Below, piece by piece: positions 39,033 through 51,535 of a stretch of 64,000 nucleotides of DNA (position 1 is the stretch's first letter; every line of letters starts with the position of its first letter). The translations under genes and the position numbers were made by a program. The notes beneath the pieces were generated by a model, which did not search any database, had not been told where the DNA came from, and saw only the letters and a list, made by a program, of their open reading frames with translations. Source of the stretch: Brachyhypopomus gauderio (lineage: Eukaryota; Chordata; Actinopteri; Gymnotiformes; Hypopomidae); assembly GCF_052324685.1 (NCBI RefSeq), contig NC_135228.1, positions 10,628,886-10,692,885 of the forward strand, given 5' to 3'.

Positions 39033-41500
39033 GGTAATGCAAGTCATTACACCACATCTTTGACCTTCGGTTGCCTGGAAACTGATCAGTCTGCCCTGTG
39101 CAACTGAATATTTAGACTCCTTTCTGTTTGTGACCGTTCTCTGCCTCCAATAGGTAAATTGTACATGCATGCATAAATACATAAATTATCTAGAATGATA
39201 TGTGTTGCATCACGAAGGCCAGATGTTGATCAAGAGCCAGAGCGATTCATTGCTGATTCACAGTCTGGATCCGACCCATCTTTAGTGTTAATTAGGCTGT
39301 ATCATTATCGCATTTTCTGACTGCTCTCTCTAGCAGGGTCACTGAGACTGGACAGCTAAGCTAGCAATATGGCTATGTACAAGTTGTAGGTTAGGTTAAA
39401 GATTTACCTGGTAAAAATGTCTGTGTGACTACATTTATTTCACAATTTGAGCATTGTTTTCCTGTTTTGAAAATGGTGTCAACTGGCTGTTGAGTATGGA
39501 AGAAAACCTGAAGAAAGGGCTTAGCCATGATCAAAGCTAAGCCTAATTTAGTTTGCAGGGTCGATCCTGTAACACTGGTTTAACATACTAAAAACATAAC
39601 CTACATCGGTTTTTCCCTTTCAGTCTCATCATGTGACATCCTCCTACATACTACCGAGCTGTCACTGTATTTGCAAGTGAACTGAAATCAAACCGAACTT
39701 CGCAAATCTCAAGACGGTCGAGGTGTCGTTCCTTTGCCAACAGCCTTGAAGTGACTAATCCATGCGGTTCCACTGCCTGGATCCTGGGCTCTGGGCCTGA
39801 TTGAGGGGAGGTCTCTCGGAGGGGTTCGGTTGTGCAGTGATGGTGCTTGTCGTGTTTCGCTGCCTCGCAGGTGGGAGATGGAACGAGACTTCAAGCAGTG
39901 GCGACAGAAGCAGCGAGGAAGCACTCGGGCACTCTCCCCGCTGCTGCCCGGCAGGGACCTTCCTGGAGGAACCATCACCCGCCATCTCCGACCACACTGA
40001 TGGCATGGCAAAAAGCCACATGGACCTGCCACAAAAAGTCACTTGGACCTCTACGAGAAATGTCAAGAAATCCCCCTCCTTAAAAAAAAACACTACCACC
40101 TAAAAAAGCTGTCCTACCTTATGCATTATATGAGGCAGTGAATACATAGAACATGTGGGTAAAAAAATGACTTGGAGAAACTCTGTAAAATGTCAATGTG
40201 AAATCTGAGCAGTTTACTAAATGAGATTCTTGTCTCATTTTATTTCTGCTTGTCTTGTTTCATCGGATGCTGCTTTATATTGTACCCATAACAGTGGACA
40301 TACAGATTCATTACTAGACATGGAGGTGTGTCAGAGTCTAAGGGTGAACAGCTTTGGAGACCTGGAGATTATTGGATACTTCAGTAAGAGGCTCTTCAAA
40401 TGAATTTGGCTGTAATGTTTATAAATAGCCCATGGGACTATTATACTAAGCCAGAGAGAGCTCATACTTGGTTCCTGCCAATTAACCCAGTTCACTCAGT
40501 TTGTTGAGTGGGTGTTGAACTGTGTAAGAGGATCTACCTGAACCTCAGGAGGAGTATAAATACCTGCTTATAGTTTCACAGCTTAAAACAAGACATTTTG
40601 AGCTGCATTGCATCTGGTATTTCAGCTGTAGGGTTGTATTCGCATTTTCTTTATGGTAAATACTTGTGAAAATGTAAGGCTTTCAGAGTAAGGTCTTACA
40701 TTTAGTTTTTTCTTCCTCACTAACACATCATCTAATTGCTGACTGTTCTAGAGCAAGGGAAAAAAGTATGTCAAATAAATAAATATATAAATAAAGCCTC
40801 TGAGCCGATCTGGACATCCCTTTGTGACCAAAGTGGTGTGTGAATCCTGTCAATTGTAATCAGTTTAAATGTTGAATTTCGACCTCTGATGCGACAAAAA
40901 GAATTCATTGCAATTATCTAATTAAAAAGATTTTTTTGTCACGCTGGAGTATTTTGTTTGTTTGTTCATTCGTTTATTATTTGTTTGTGACTAATACAGC
41001 CGATATTCTACCACTTTCCACAACTCAACACAGTTCGATACAAAAGGTCAGATGCACACAAGATGAATTAAAGATGCACACAGGAAGAACCCAAATAAAT
41101 AAATAAATTTAGATAAATAAATAAATGGACACAAACAGAGCGGGAGACGATGGAGCGTGTCTGCGAGTATAATGGCAACGTTTAAATAAAAATAACATAA
41201 CGGCCCATTAGACCGTCATACACTTTAATTTTACATGATTAAGTGAAGCAGCGATTCGGTCGGCCGCTCATCCTTCGCCTTTTCTGTCTCCTTTTGGTGC
41301 CTCGTCCTTATTCTCATTACAAAGATATTTTTCCAAGCTCCACCTCTGTCTGTACACAGGGCTAGACGCTCCCGGATTGTCCAATAGCACGGAGGCGGCT
41401 GGTGGATCGACGAATCCGATTGGATCAGAGCGCCGTCAGTCATAACGCTCTCCGCCGTCTGGCCAGTCACGAGCCGCGGCGTTTCCCCCCCCGTTCACCC
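39033..41500 (+). other. gucy2f: gucy2f 3' region and spacer to irs4
   Basis: The stop codon is followed at once by a good donor (TGAG|GTAATG). A strong-looking acceptor (TGCCTCGCAG) ends at 39870, so a 3' UTR intron is possible. AATAAA at 40790-40795 is a candidate polyadenylation signal. Between 40.8 and 41.4 kb there are ATAAATAAATAA-type repeats and nothing coding. Confidence 0.45.
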
Positions 41501-41512
41501 TGAACTGTGCGC

Positions 41513-41530
41513 TGACGTCGCGGTCACGTG
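41513..41530. promoter_or_regulatory. irs4: irs4 promoter motifs: CRE-like site and CACGTG E-box
   Basis: TGACGTCG (41513-41520) lies next to GTCACGTG (41523-41530), the core of the TFEB/MITF/USF E-box, in a CpG-rich stretch about 290 bp upstream of the irs4 start codon. These are motif matches only. Confidence 0.4.
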
Positions 41531-41755
41531 ATGTTTTCGCTGGGTTGTAGTGATGTGTAGCCACCATGAGTGAAGGGGGAGAAATAAAAGACTGATTATG
41601 GCAACCAACGATCACGGCGCGTCCGCTGAGACGCGACGCTTCGTCCTGCATTCCGCCACGAAGACACGGGACGTTACATCCAACGACGGTGAGGATTAAC
41701 ATGGACGTGTGAATCTTATCTGAAGCTATAATCCTGCAACCAAAAAAAGAAGAAA

Positions 41756-41776
41756 ATGGGCCGTGCATCGGTGTAA
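41756..41776 (+). other. Upstream open reading frame in the irs4 leader
   Basis: ATG GGC CGT GCA TCG GTG TAA: six codons, out of frame with irs4 and ending 34 nt before its ATG. If the leader is transcribed this far, it could reduce initiation at the main start. Confidence 0.5.
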
Positions 41777-41810
41777 GCGAGGTGAAGTGACCTTTAATCG
41801 CGTCGTCCCC

Positions 41811-44800
41811 ATGGAAGATTTGACGGGTTTCCACAATAACGCCGTTATGTTGACGCTGGAGGCGCAGCCGCGTCGCGCCGTCACCAAAACCGCGGCGTCC
41901 GCGACCAACGGCGATGCCTCCGCCGGAGAGTCTCCTTCCTCCTCCTCCTCCTCCTCCTTCCCGATCAATAACAGCTGCCGCCTGCCCGTGCACCTAACGG
42001 CCTCCGCTCACCAGGCTCCCCCGCCGAGGAGGCATCAGGCTCCGTATCATTTCAGAGTGCATCACCTTCTCCCGGAGGAGAGCGGCCAGGACGCGGCGGC
42101 GAGGAGGAACCTCCCCGCGCTCCAGTACAAGGTGCACGACTCCGCCTTCTGCCGCGTCCTCAGCGCCGACACCACCGCCGCCGCCCTCGCCGCCGCCGCC
42201 GTCTGCTCGGGCGGCGCCGACAGGGACGTGTGGAGGTGCGGCTATCTCCGAAAGCAGAAACACGGCCACAAGAGGTTTTTCGTCTTGAGGGGCCCCAGCA
42301 ACCTCGGGCCTAGTCGTTTGGAGTACTACGACAGTGAGAAGAAATTCCGAAATGCACTCAAAGCTGCTGCGTCGGCTGCCGGCGTGGTGTGCCCACCTAA
42401 AAGGGTGATTTACCTGTCACAGTGTTTCACAGTCAACAAGAGGGCTGATGCTAAGAACAAATACCTCATTGCTCTTTATACTAAAGATGAGTACTTTGCT
42501 ATGGTGGCAGACAGCGAACAGGAGCAGGAGGACTGGTACTTGGCCCTCACTGAACTAATGACCGAGGGCAAAAAGGGGCAGCTGGATACCGATGAATTAG
42601 ACGACGGTTATGGGACGATTTCACCGGGAACCATTTTCAAGGAGGTGTGGCAGGTGAATGTAAAACCCAAAGGTTTGGGGCAGACCAAGAATTTAATGGG
42701 GGTGTACCGTCTGTGCCTTTCCGCCAAGACAATTCACCTGGTGAAGCTGAATTCGGAGACCCCCGCTGTGAACCTGCCATTAATGAATATTCGCCGCTGT
42801 GGCCATTCGGAGAGCTTCTTCTTCATCGAGGTGGGACGCTCTTCTTCCATCGGGCCGGGTGAGATCTGGGTGCAAGTGGAGGACTCCGTGGTGGCACAGA
42901 ACATGCACGAGACAATTCTGGACACCATGAAGGCGCTGAAGGCGTTTCCAGACTTTAGGCCGCGGAGCAAAAGCCAGTCGTCGGGGACCAACCCCGTGCC
43001 CTTCATCACGACACGCCGGCCCTTCGGCAACCTGCCGCCCAGCCAGACGGGCCTGCAGCGACCCTCCAGGACCGACTCGGCCACGGGCACCCCTCCCGCG
43101 GGGAAGGGTAAGGGAGGGCGGGGCCAGCGCTACCGCACCTCCAGCGAGGGGGAGGGCACCTCGGACCGCCCCCTCAGCTCGGGCACGGGCAGCCTGGTGC
43201 ACCTGAACACCCCCTGCCTGAACGTGGGCCGCGAGGAGAGCGGCGGCTGCTGCGCCCATGGCTCCGCCCACCACACACGCTCCGCCTCCCTCCCCGTCTC
43301 GCACTTCCTGTCCGCCACCAGCCCCATCAGCGTCTCCAGCAGCAGCGGCCACGGCTCGGCCTCCGACACGCACACGCGCCCCTCCAGCTCCTCCATCTGC
43401 GGCTCGCCCAGCGACGGAGGCTTCAACTCCTCCGACGAGTTCTGCCCCAGCCCGTGCGACTTTAGGTATTTCCGAGCGAGCAGCAGCACCCCCGAGTCGC
43501 ACGGCGACACCCCGCCCGTCAGGGAGGAGTACAGACTAGTGGACTACATGGCCATGGACTGGCACAAAGACTCACAGGGTGCACCCAGGACTTTTGAGGA
43601 GGAGAGCAGTTACATGGAAAGGACGTTCCTCAAGCTCACACATTCCTCCAAGCCAAAGCCAGGCAACGGTTTAGGCGTTATGCAGCAGAAAGCGACGCAG
43701 ACCTCATCTTCATTAGATGAATCGAGCCCCGTGGAGTCGAAACGCTACCCGCTCTGCTCTTGTCTCCTTAAAGCAGGCTATAAGTCTTACTCAGAGTTAC
43801 ATCACCCAACCAGGCCTCCCTCGCTCAACTCTGACGGTCAAAAGAAACTGCCTAAGGATGAAGGCTACATGCCCATGATGTACTGTGTGCTCCCCGCTCT
43901 TCATGCAGACTACACCCCTATGCAACCCAGAGCAAATCACCCAGCCACCCTGGACGTTCATCCTTGTTCTTCGCAACAGGTGGACACGCACGGGTACATG
44001 GTGATGCTGCCCGCCGACAGCCCCTCGCCGGCAGCGAGCGGCCAGCCGGAGTACGACGACTACATGGACATGTCCCGGACGGCCGCCGCCGAACTCCACG
44101 CCCAGGCCTCGCCCGAAGGCCGCAAGTCGCGCGGCTCTTACTTCTCGCTGCCGCGTTCCTACAAAGCGCCGTCTCGCGAGAAATGCGAGCAGAGGGAATA
44201 CATCGCCATGTCCCCGGCCGACCCGCCCAGCCCGCCCAGCCCGGGGGAGTACATCCACGTGGACTTCGGTGAGCGCCATCCTCTGGCTGCGTCCTCGCCG
44301 TCGGCTGAGGACACGCCCCCCGCGGCGAACACCCAGCCCTGTTACCAGCTGTGCTGCTCATCACCAGAACACGCCTACTTGGGCCTGAACGTGGACGGCC
44401 TCCTGAAGGACCGCCCGCCGCGCCACTCCCTCGTGGCTCCGTGGAACCCTCCGAATTACGCGCGGCCCTTGGCGTGCGCGTACGGCCAGGCTCGGACCGA
44501 GTTCGACCCCGAGAAGGTCCGCGGCGGGTGCGGAGGATCCGAAAGCCCCTTGACGACGATGCGGCACCTCTGCGTCTCGGAGAGGCCGCCCAGTCCTCCG
44601 ACGGAGCCCAGGGTGGTTCGGGCGGACCCGCAGGGCCGCAGGAGACACAGTTCGGAGACCTTCGGGTCTTCGCCCGGCGCCACTGCCGACGGCTGCGGGG
44701 TCAGAGCCCCCGCCAACCTCGCGGACGCCGGCAGGTGGCAGAACTCCGCCTCTTTCGACAGCGTGTGGTCACACGGAGAAGATCAAGGACCTCCTGACCC

Positions 44801-47135
44801 CGTTGTCCTCCCTGCTAACTGTGCCACTGGAGACACCCACCGGAACACTCCATCCAGCTACCTCAACTACATCGCTCTGGACCTGAGGGACGTCCCCAGG
44901 ATCACCCGCAACGCCCCCCCTCCGCACCCAGCTCACGGGACCCACCAAGAGAGTGAGGCCTATGCCGGCATCGATTTCTCCATGTCAGGAGGACACACCA
45001 CTGCCTCAAAAGGTTGGTTGTATTTCTGCCTCCCGTTATGCTACAAGTTTAGTGACGACTAACCTCACAAACTTGTTGCTTTCGTAGTTTCCTCATTAAT
45101 TGACTTTTTCACATGGCAGCTCATGTAAATGAGTAGTTGTGAAGTGATTAATCAACGTTCGTGCAATACATACTGTATTCTAGAGCACTTTTACTGTCTA
45201 ATGTCTTTGTCTACTCATTTCAGCTGTAACTGCGTGGTACACCTACATGTGTCTTTTGAAATGCTTTTTGTTGATGCGAAATGACTGTGATTACAGTATC
45301 TTAAGCAGAGTTCAAAGGAGACGGGGGCTTTCTGCGATGAATAACTCTTACTGTCATGCAGTGAAACACCAAAACGAAGGACACAGTCCTGTTTGTCTAA
45401 AGGGACACAGTCCTGTTATGCTAAGTCAAGTTTTTTTGCTTGTTGACAAACTACAATGACTTCTAGTTTTTGTTTGACACCATAACTTTGCACATGTTGG
45501 ATATATAAACATATATTTATATTTTTTGACACTTTACACAAATCTGTCCAGCAGACATATGGATTTGTGAGTCCACATTAAAGACAAACACATGCAGTTG
45601 GCATATAGTATTGTTGTTTTCCTGTCCAGAGGTCCTTAGATGAACAATAAGGCTGAATTGTGCATGTGGTTTTGTGGTTATGCTTTATATCAAGTGTCTT
45701 TTACACACACACACTCACACTCATATACTCATCTGTGTGTGTACGAACATCCCCCAGGTCTTCTTCCTTTGCAGCTATTCGTTTGCATTACACTTCCATT
45801 ACATTTAATGAGCAGGCCTGTGGTCCTCATCCCTGCACATTAAGAGCAAATTAGCTCATTTTCACTACTCATCTTGTTTTCTGGGTGTGTGTGCATATAT
45901 ATATATATGTGTGTGTGTGTGTATTTGAATTCCATAACATACACACGCATCCCATGATGCATACAAATGCTCTTTCTAGGATTGTGATATCTGATGTCAC
46001 ACCATGCAACACTGAGGTGTGCATTTCCATCCGCCTTGTTAAGAATGCTCCATGCCACATATACACACTGCAAAATAGTTGAAGCGTTTATAAACCAGCA
46101 CTTAATGACTGGGGTGATGTGTACGGAGGTCTGGAGGGTGGGGAGGACATTAGCATGAACTTCCACACGCAGACCGCACCACGCCAACGGGCAGCAGGTC
46201 TTTATTTCAGGCCGCAGTGTTAGTAGTTACAAGCGTCAAAGCCTTGAAAGGGGACCATGGCATACGGTACTGGTCCAACACACCAGGCCTTCATCCTCTC
46301 GTCCGGGCAGAGGCCAACGGCTCCGGGAATAAAGGCATCCGTCTATAACGTGCCTTGCCATCAACAGTGTCACATTAACATGGTGATATTTGGGGAGGGG
46401 GGGTGATGTTGTGCACATGTGCTTGTTGGAGACCAGCTGTAATCCGAGGGATTGAGAGCCTTATCGAGTTTCTGAATCGCCTTGTTGCTGCTGTCTCGCT
46501 CCGTTAAGTGGGGGTTCAAAACGTTGTTTGCATCTTTACTGCTTTATTAAAACAAAAAGAAAAAAAAAACGAAAGATGAAGTAAAAGTATTGACTCATGA
46601 AAGATGTCTAGTGTGTTCCTGTGCCCTGCCATTCTTTCACCATCATCATCATCACCATCATCATCACCATCATCATCATCATCTATTTAATATATTCACT
46701 TTTCACACAGCTTTATAAAAGTATCACATAGTTTGGATATGTGAGGCAACTGTGCACATATACTGACATACGAGCAGCTGCCTTTCTGTGTAGTTACCAG
46801 TGATGTACCAGTAAAGACTGAATAGCACACAGCATGTAGAGGTGTAGATATAAGGGACTGGGTCAAGTGTAAAGTGGACAAGTGTAAAGTGAGAACTTTC
46901 AGTATTTTAATTACATGAAATTGTGAGTGAGAGAACTTTTTTGGCAAATTTTTTTAGTCAGGTTTCCTTTCCCCTTACGCATTAGAACCCTCGAGTCTCC
47001 ATTGAAGCCTGCGGGCGGTTTAAAAGCAAATTCTCCTCACGAGCCGCAAAACGCATGTTTTGCCTCGGATGCTCTTTGCCAGCCCTGTGGACGTATTGAC
47101 CCTGTCTTCTCCTGTCTCCCTCGCTCTCAGAGTGA
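41811..47135 (+). CDS. irs4: Insulin receptor substrate 4
   Basis: This adaptor is phosphorylated by insulin/IGF-1 receptors and recruits PI3-kinase, GRB2 and SHP2. Exon 1 is 41811-45012; the last codon is completed at 47131-47135. The product is 1068 residues. A PH domain (about 141-245; WRCGYLRKQKHGHKRFFVLR) is followed by a PTB domain (about 277-378), then a long serine-rich tail. Tyrosine motifs: DYMAM (Tyr579), GYMPM (686), GYMVM (729), DYMDM (751) and EYIAM (797) for p85; EYIHV (814), a GRB2-type site; and SHP2-type LNYIALDL (1020) and YAGIDF (1051). The chosen ATG heads MEDLTGFHNN; the frame is open slightly upstream but only from a GTG. The exon 1 donor (AAAAG|GTTGGT) is poor; splicing gives a C-terminus ...TTASKE. 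Without it the frame would end GWLYFCLPLCYKFSDD at 45062. IRS4 over IRS1/2 rests mainly on its position next to gucy2f. Confidence 0.93.
45013..47130 (+). other. irs4: irs4 intron 1
   Basis: A 2.1-kb intron with acceptor TCGCTCTCAG at its end. It contains a short AT/GT repeat (45896-45921) and a CATCAT/CACCAT repeat (46637-46686). No other gene was recognised. Confidence 0.7.
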
Positions 47136-50100
47136 GCCGATCGAATGCAGGGTGGGAATCAGGACACGGGGACTCCAGTGAACTCTGGAATGCAGAAGAG
47201 GAAGCAGCTGCCTCCTCATCCTCCTCCTCCTCCTCCTCAGACCTCCGTCTACAAAGACTGCGAAACTGCACAACCTCTTTTGCTCTGTATCTCCTACATA
47301 ACTGCCTCAAACCGGTTCCATGGTTCGTTTTGTTTTCTTCTTTTTTTTTTCTATGTTAAAAAAAACAAAACTCATTTGTTTTGTTATTGTTTATGTGAGT
47401 GGCTGCACTGGGTTTAATTCTAAGTCAGAACTGTGAGCTCCAACCAGACATACAGCATTTGTGCGTCTCCCTTTGTGGTTCTGTTCATCACTCTAGTCCT
47501 TATTTACAACCCATCGGTTTCTTCCTCACAAAATCTGCAAGAGTTTTGTAAATAGGAGGAGCTTGTATATCAAATTACATTTGTAAAATGTGCCAACTAC
47601 TTGGTAGTCCCCCCCCCCACACACACTCACATATAAGCTATATCCCTTGTTTATTCATATTGATTTCTATTTGTATGAAGGGTGCGTTTTTTTCAGGGAG
47701 CATTTAGTTGCTTGCAGATCCTGCACATTGTAAAGAGGTTTAAGCTGACCACACGGACCACCTCTGTAAACACTACACTTAAGGTCATTTTTACTGTACA
47801 TCTTCAAACTACGGACAGCAGGGGGTGGGGGGGTTACCGCGGAGGGTCAGGCTTCTCCAGCCCTGCGTTGCGCACCCTGACGCTGCTGCTAAAGGCAAAC
47901 TCTCATACCCACAATGCCGCACAAGGTCACTGAGGAAGTCATTCAAGACTCTCATGTCAGTATTTGACGGGGGTAAAAACACGCCTGTAATTCGTTATTT
48001 ATTTATTTATTTATTTTATTTATTTTGTCTGCCTTAGAAGCTCACGTGCGTCAGCTGGGGCAGTAAACGAGCTTGAATCTAGAATCGCAAACGGTGAAAT
48101 GGTCGTGGTGGTGGGTTAAGCGTTGGACTGACCGACTGCTCGGGCGTGTGGCCCTCGGTGTGTCCAGTTTCTCAGGGGAGTAAGCAGCCCCAGCCTCGTG
48201 TCTGCTCCCAGTGTCCGCGAGTTGAACTTCCGCTGAGATGAGTGACGTGTACGATATGGAAAATCTCACTTAACCCCAACACTCAGAAGCAGACCTTTCT
48301 TAAGAAGCAGCTAGCACTTTGTGGACACTAGATAACAGTGTTTCTACTTCACGTGGCTGCTACCTCGTGTCCGTATGACTGACAATATATCTGGTATGGC
48401 GCAGTTAGTTTGTCTTCGTTGAAGACGCCCTAGGGGTGAGAAATCGGCTTAAAATTGCTGTAACAAGTCACAAAGTGGTACACTTGGTTACAATGTGGGA
48501 GCTTGTAGCAAAAAAAACAGAAACATCCATTGATACCTGTCAGCGCTGGCAGAGGAAAGGGAGGGTCAGAGGTCAACAGGGTTGTCTGCCAGCACTGGCT
48601 GTGCTAATAAAAACCCTCTGTAGCCAAGGGAAAACAAACTACCCAAGTACTGTGCCACTCGTAACACTAAGTCTGTTCTCTGGTCCAGGAGGCCATTAAA
48701 GCATTTTGTGGCAGGGTCGTCATTCCTTTGTGGCACCTGGGCTCGTGGTGCCGGTGTTCCCAAGTCGAGAACGCAAAAGAGACACAAAACATCTCATTCC
48801 ACAGTCACGTGCAGCAGAGAAGTCCAGAACGCTTCATGTTCACTTAATCTGCAGCTGTGTTATTGCTTTTTATTTCCTTTTTCGTTGTTTCGTTTTGGGT
48901 CCGTTGGACGTGCAACGCAGACTAGAGTCATTTAGTCTATGACTGGACAAAAAGTGATGTTTGCTGAACTATGAGGTTACGTTCTCGCATATTCCACGTT
49001 GATTCTAAAACTCGTGCACCATGCCACATATAGCTGTACACCACACCGGTACTTTACACCACACCGGTACTGTACAACAAACATTCATGCTGTCTATTCT
49101 TTGCATGGTACATGCTGTAAGCTACTGTTCTACACAACACTCTGTTTTGTATGTTGGTTATTTATTAAGTTATTTAACATGTTTATTTATTGAATCAAAT
49201 GCGGTGATGTTCACTGTATGTGGGACAGATTGTACAGAGCATTGCTGGTGATTGCAATTATATTAATATATATCTCGCAGAGAGGGAAAAAATTGTGTAA
49301 ATACGACGTTACTAAGATCATGTGTTTTTCACATCTCTTTTTTATTTTATTTATTATTATTACTATTACTATTTTTTATGAAGAGTTTTAACCGTCCCTT
49401 TCTTGCCTGTACCTGAAAGCTTTATATGAAGAGATGTTGGGTAGAGGTTGTGGTTGAAAGCTGTGTAGTAAGAAGTGTTAGCTTTACAGTCGTAGTCCAG
49501 ATGATGTTGGGGCAAAACTGTATGTCAGTGACTTCTCCATCCGTTTCTACGGCGGCTCCCTAGCGGCTGTTCACATTATTCCACTAGCTTTTGTGTCATA
49601 CTATCGTGTCATGATATTGCGTTGCTTTAATGTATGTAATATGTGAAAAGCGGGAAAAGCAGTAGTATGCCGTTTCTTGGGACCCCCCAAATAACCACAG
49701 TGACAACCTGAAATTAATCAAGCTTGTGTTTTTGTATCTTGGGCTCTCTTGTGGAGCTTAGAGTTCGGGATGCTTGTATTGTTTGGAACTGTGCCGAGTT
49801 TATTTGCCTTTTTTATTTCGGTTACTGAAAGGAAGAGGGGCGATGAAGCAGAGGAATCTGATTTAGGCAGTGTGCGTGTTGACGGCTTGCAGTTCGTTGC
49901 TCCTGAGAATCCCAGTCAATACTCACATCTGCTGCTTAAAAGTTTGTGATTGGGCTGAACCATGCTGATAGTGCTGACTGAATCGGATCATTCGAAACAC
50001 CGTCTTCCTTTGTAAATATTGTAATTTTTGATATCCCTTTCTCTCGTTGACCATGCCACACGGCACCCACTGTCCTTGATTTAAGAACGAGGGTGTCTGA

Positions 50101-50213
50101 GGATTTTACTTTATTTTATTTATGTATTTTTTGTCAGTTCCACATTTTTATATTTTATTTTTGGTGTATATTTATCAAATGGTTTTTGCTTGTCATAGAG
50201 CTATTGCAATAAA
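47136..50213 (+). other. irs4: irs4 3' untranslated region
   Basis: It runs about 3.1 kb to an AATAAA at 50208-50213 with a GT-rich downstream element. There is a (CTC)n run at 47217-47240, a poly-C at 47610-47618 and an ATTT repeat at 47996-48027. No coding sequence was recognised. Confidence 0.6.
50208..50213 (+). terminator. irs4: Probable irs4 polyadenylation signal
   Basis: AATAAA is followed within 45 nt by TCATGTTTGCGTGTTTGC. The gene converges on atg4a, whose 3' end is only about 600 bp away. Confidence 0.65.
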
Positions 50214-50826
50214 AAAAGTGCCAAGGTATTCTTGACTGTGACTCATGTTTGCGTGTTTGCTTATCAGATGTTTGTGATCCAGCATGATGCAACATTGCTC
50301 TAAGATGTGTTAAGACTAGATTCCCGACTAAACACGTCCAACACAAAATATCCCATTTTTTCTGTAGCAAGTTGTCAAGTGCTGCCATCTGGTGGACAAA
50401 GCCACGATCATGTTTCGAATCCAATTATGCAACAGCCTCCCACTGCAACAAACAAAGAGCCCCCGCCCCCTCTCTGTCAAAGAAAGGTCTGAAAACAAAG
50501 AAAGGGAGAGAGAAAAAATCTTGGCTTTGATCGTGTCTTTTGTACAGATTAACTGCAAACTACTTAAACGCCTTCACTTAATGTAAAACAAATGCCAATG
50601 CTTCATTCTTAAACCTTAAATCTTTTTCATTGGCAGCACTGGTTTTTCATGAAACTTCGCATTTTAAGTCCATCTGTCACAAACCTTATGCTCAAGATGA
50701 AATATTATATGCTAAGTATGCAAAATAAGTCAAAGTTTTTGGCCTTCAAGGCATAGAGCCACTCCTTTTTTCTTTTAAAAGATCATAAAATCAACACTAA
50801 AAAAGTAGAGAGGTGTTTAAATAATT

Positions 50827-50832
50827 TTTATT
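50827..50832 (-). terminator. atg4a: Probable atg4a polyadenylation signal
   Basis: TTTATT on the plus strand (AATAAA on the minus strand), giving atg4a a 3' UTR of about 700 nt. Confidence 0.5.
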
Positions 50833-51535
50833 TTTAGGCATATTTACATAGATGTGCAAAGGGGGCAGGGGTGTCATTTAAACCTATCTGGTTACAGGGG
50901 TTGAAAAAAATTATCCTACTCAACCATACGACATAAATATGTCAGAGAGAGGCACTTTCCACAGATAAGGGTTTCGTAATATTCCTCACATAACACTGAA
51001 TAAAAGCTCTCTGTAAATCAGCTGTCTTCTGTATTCAGGTAGTAGTTTGTGTGTTGAGACCACGTCTTCTACAGAACAATCGTTCCCATGACGCTTCTCC
51101 AGGTCAGCAGTAGGAGACGATGAGAAACGATACAGTAACGTTTATGCAAAGGTCTGAACTCCCGAGTTATATCAGATATTTAAAAAGTGCCTCAGAAGTG
51201 CATGTGAACGAGGCTAAAATCACACAAGAGTAGCTACAGTGATCCTTGGCTTTTGGTTTTTTTTTTTTTTTATGCCCCATATTCCAACGCGAGAAGCTCA
51301 TTCATGCAGAGCGTCCATCTGGTTTTGCGGACCAGGACATCGTTCCTTGCTATTCCAGTCCTGCTTTATGATTACTGGTTGCTGGGGGGGTTTTTTTGTT
51401 GTTTTTTGCATGTTGGTAACTGTGTTGTGCTTGGTGTTGATCTGAGGCACTTGTGCAGCCTGGACCAGTGGAAAGCCAAAGCTCCACCCCCTCCTGATCT
51501 TTTATTGATTGCATCAAGCTGTGAAGGGGCGGAGC

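Noticed and set aside
41763-41810. Upstream extension of the irs4 frame
   Set aside because: It opens only at a GTG; the first ATG in frame is at 41811.
42780-44797. Several long open frames in other frames or antisense to irs4
   Set aside because: They have the composition typical of GC-rich third positions and no recognisable domain; the irs4 frame has PH and PTB domains and YXXM motifs.
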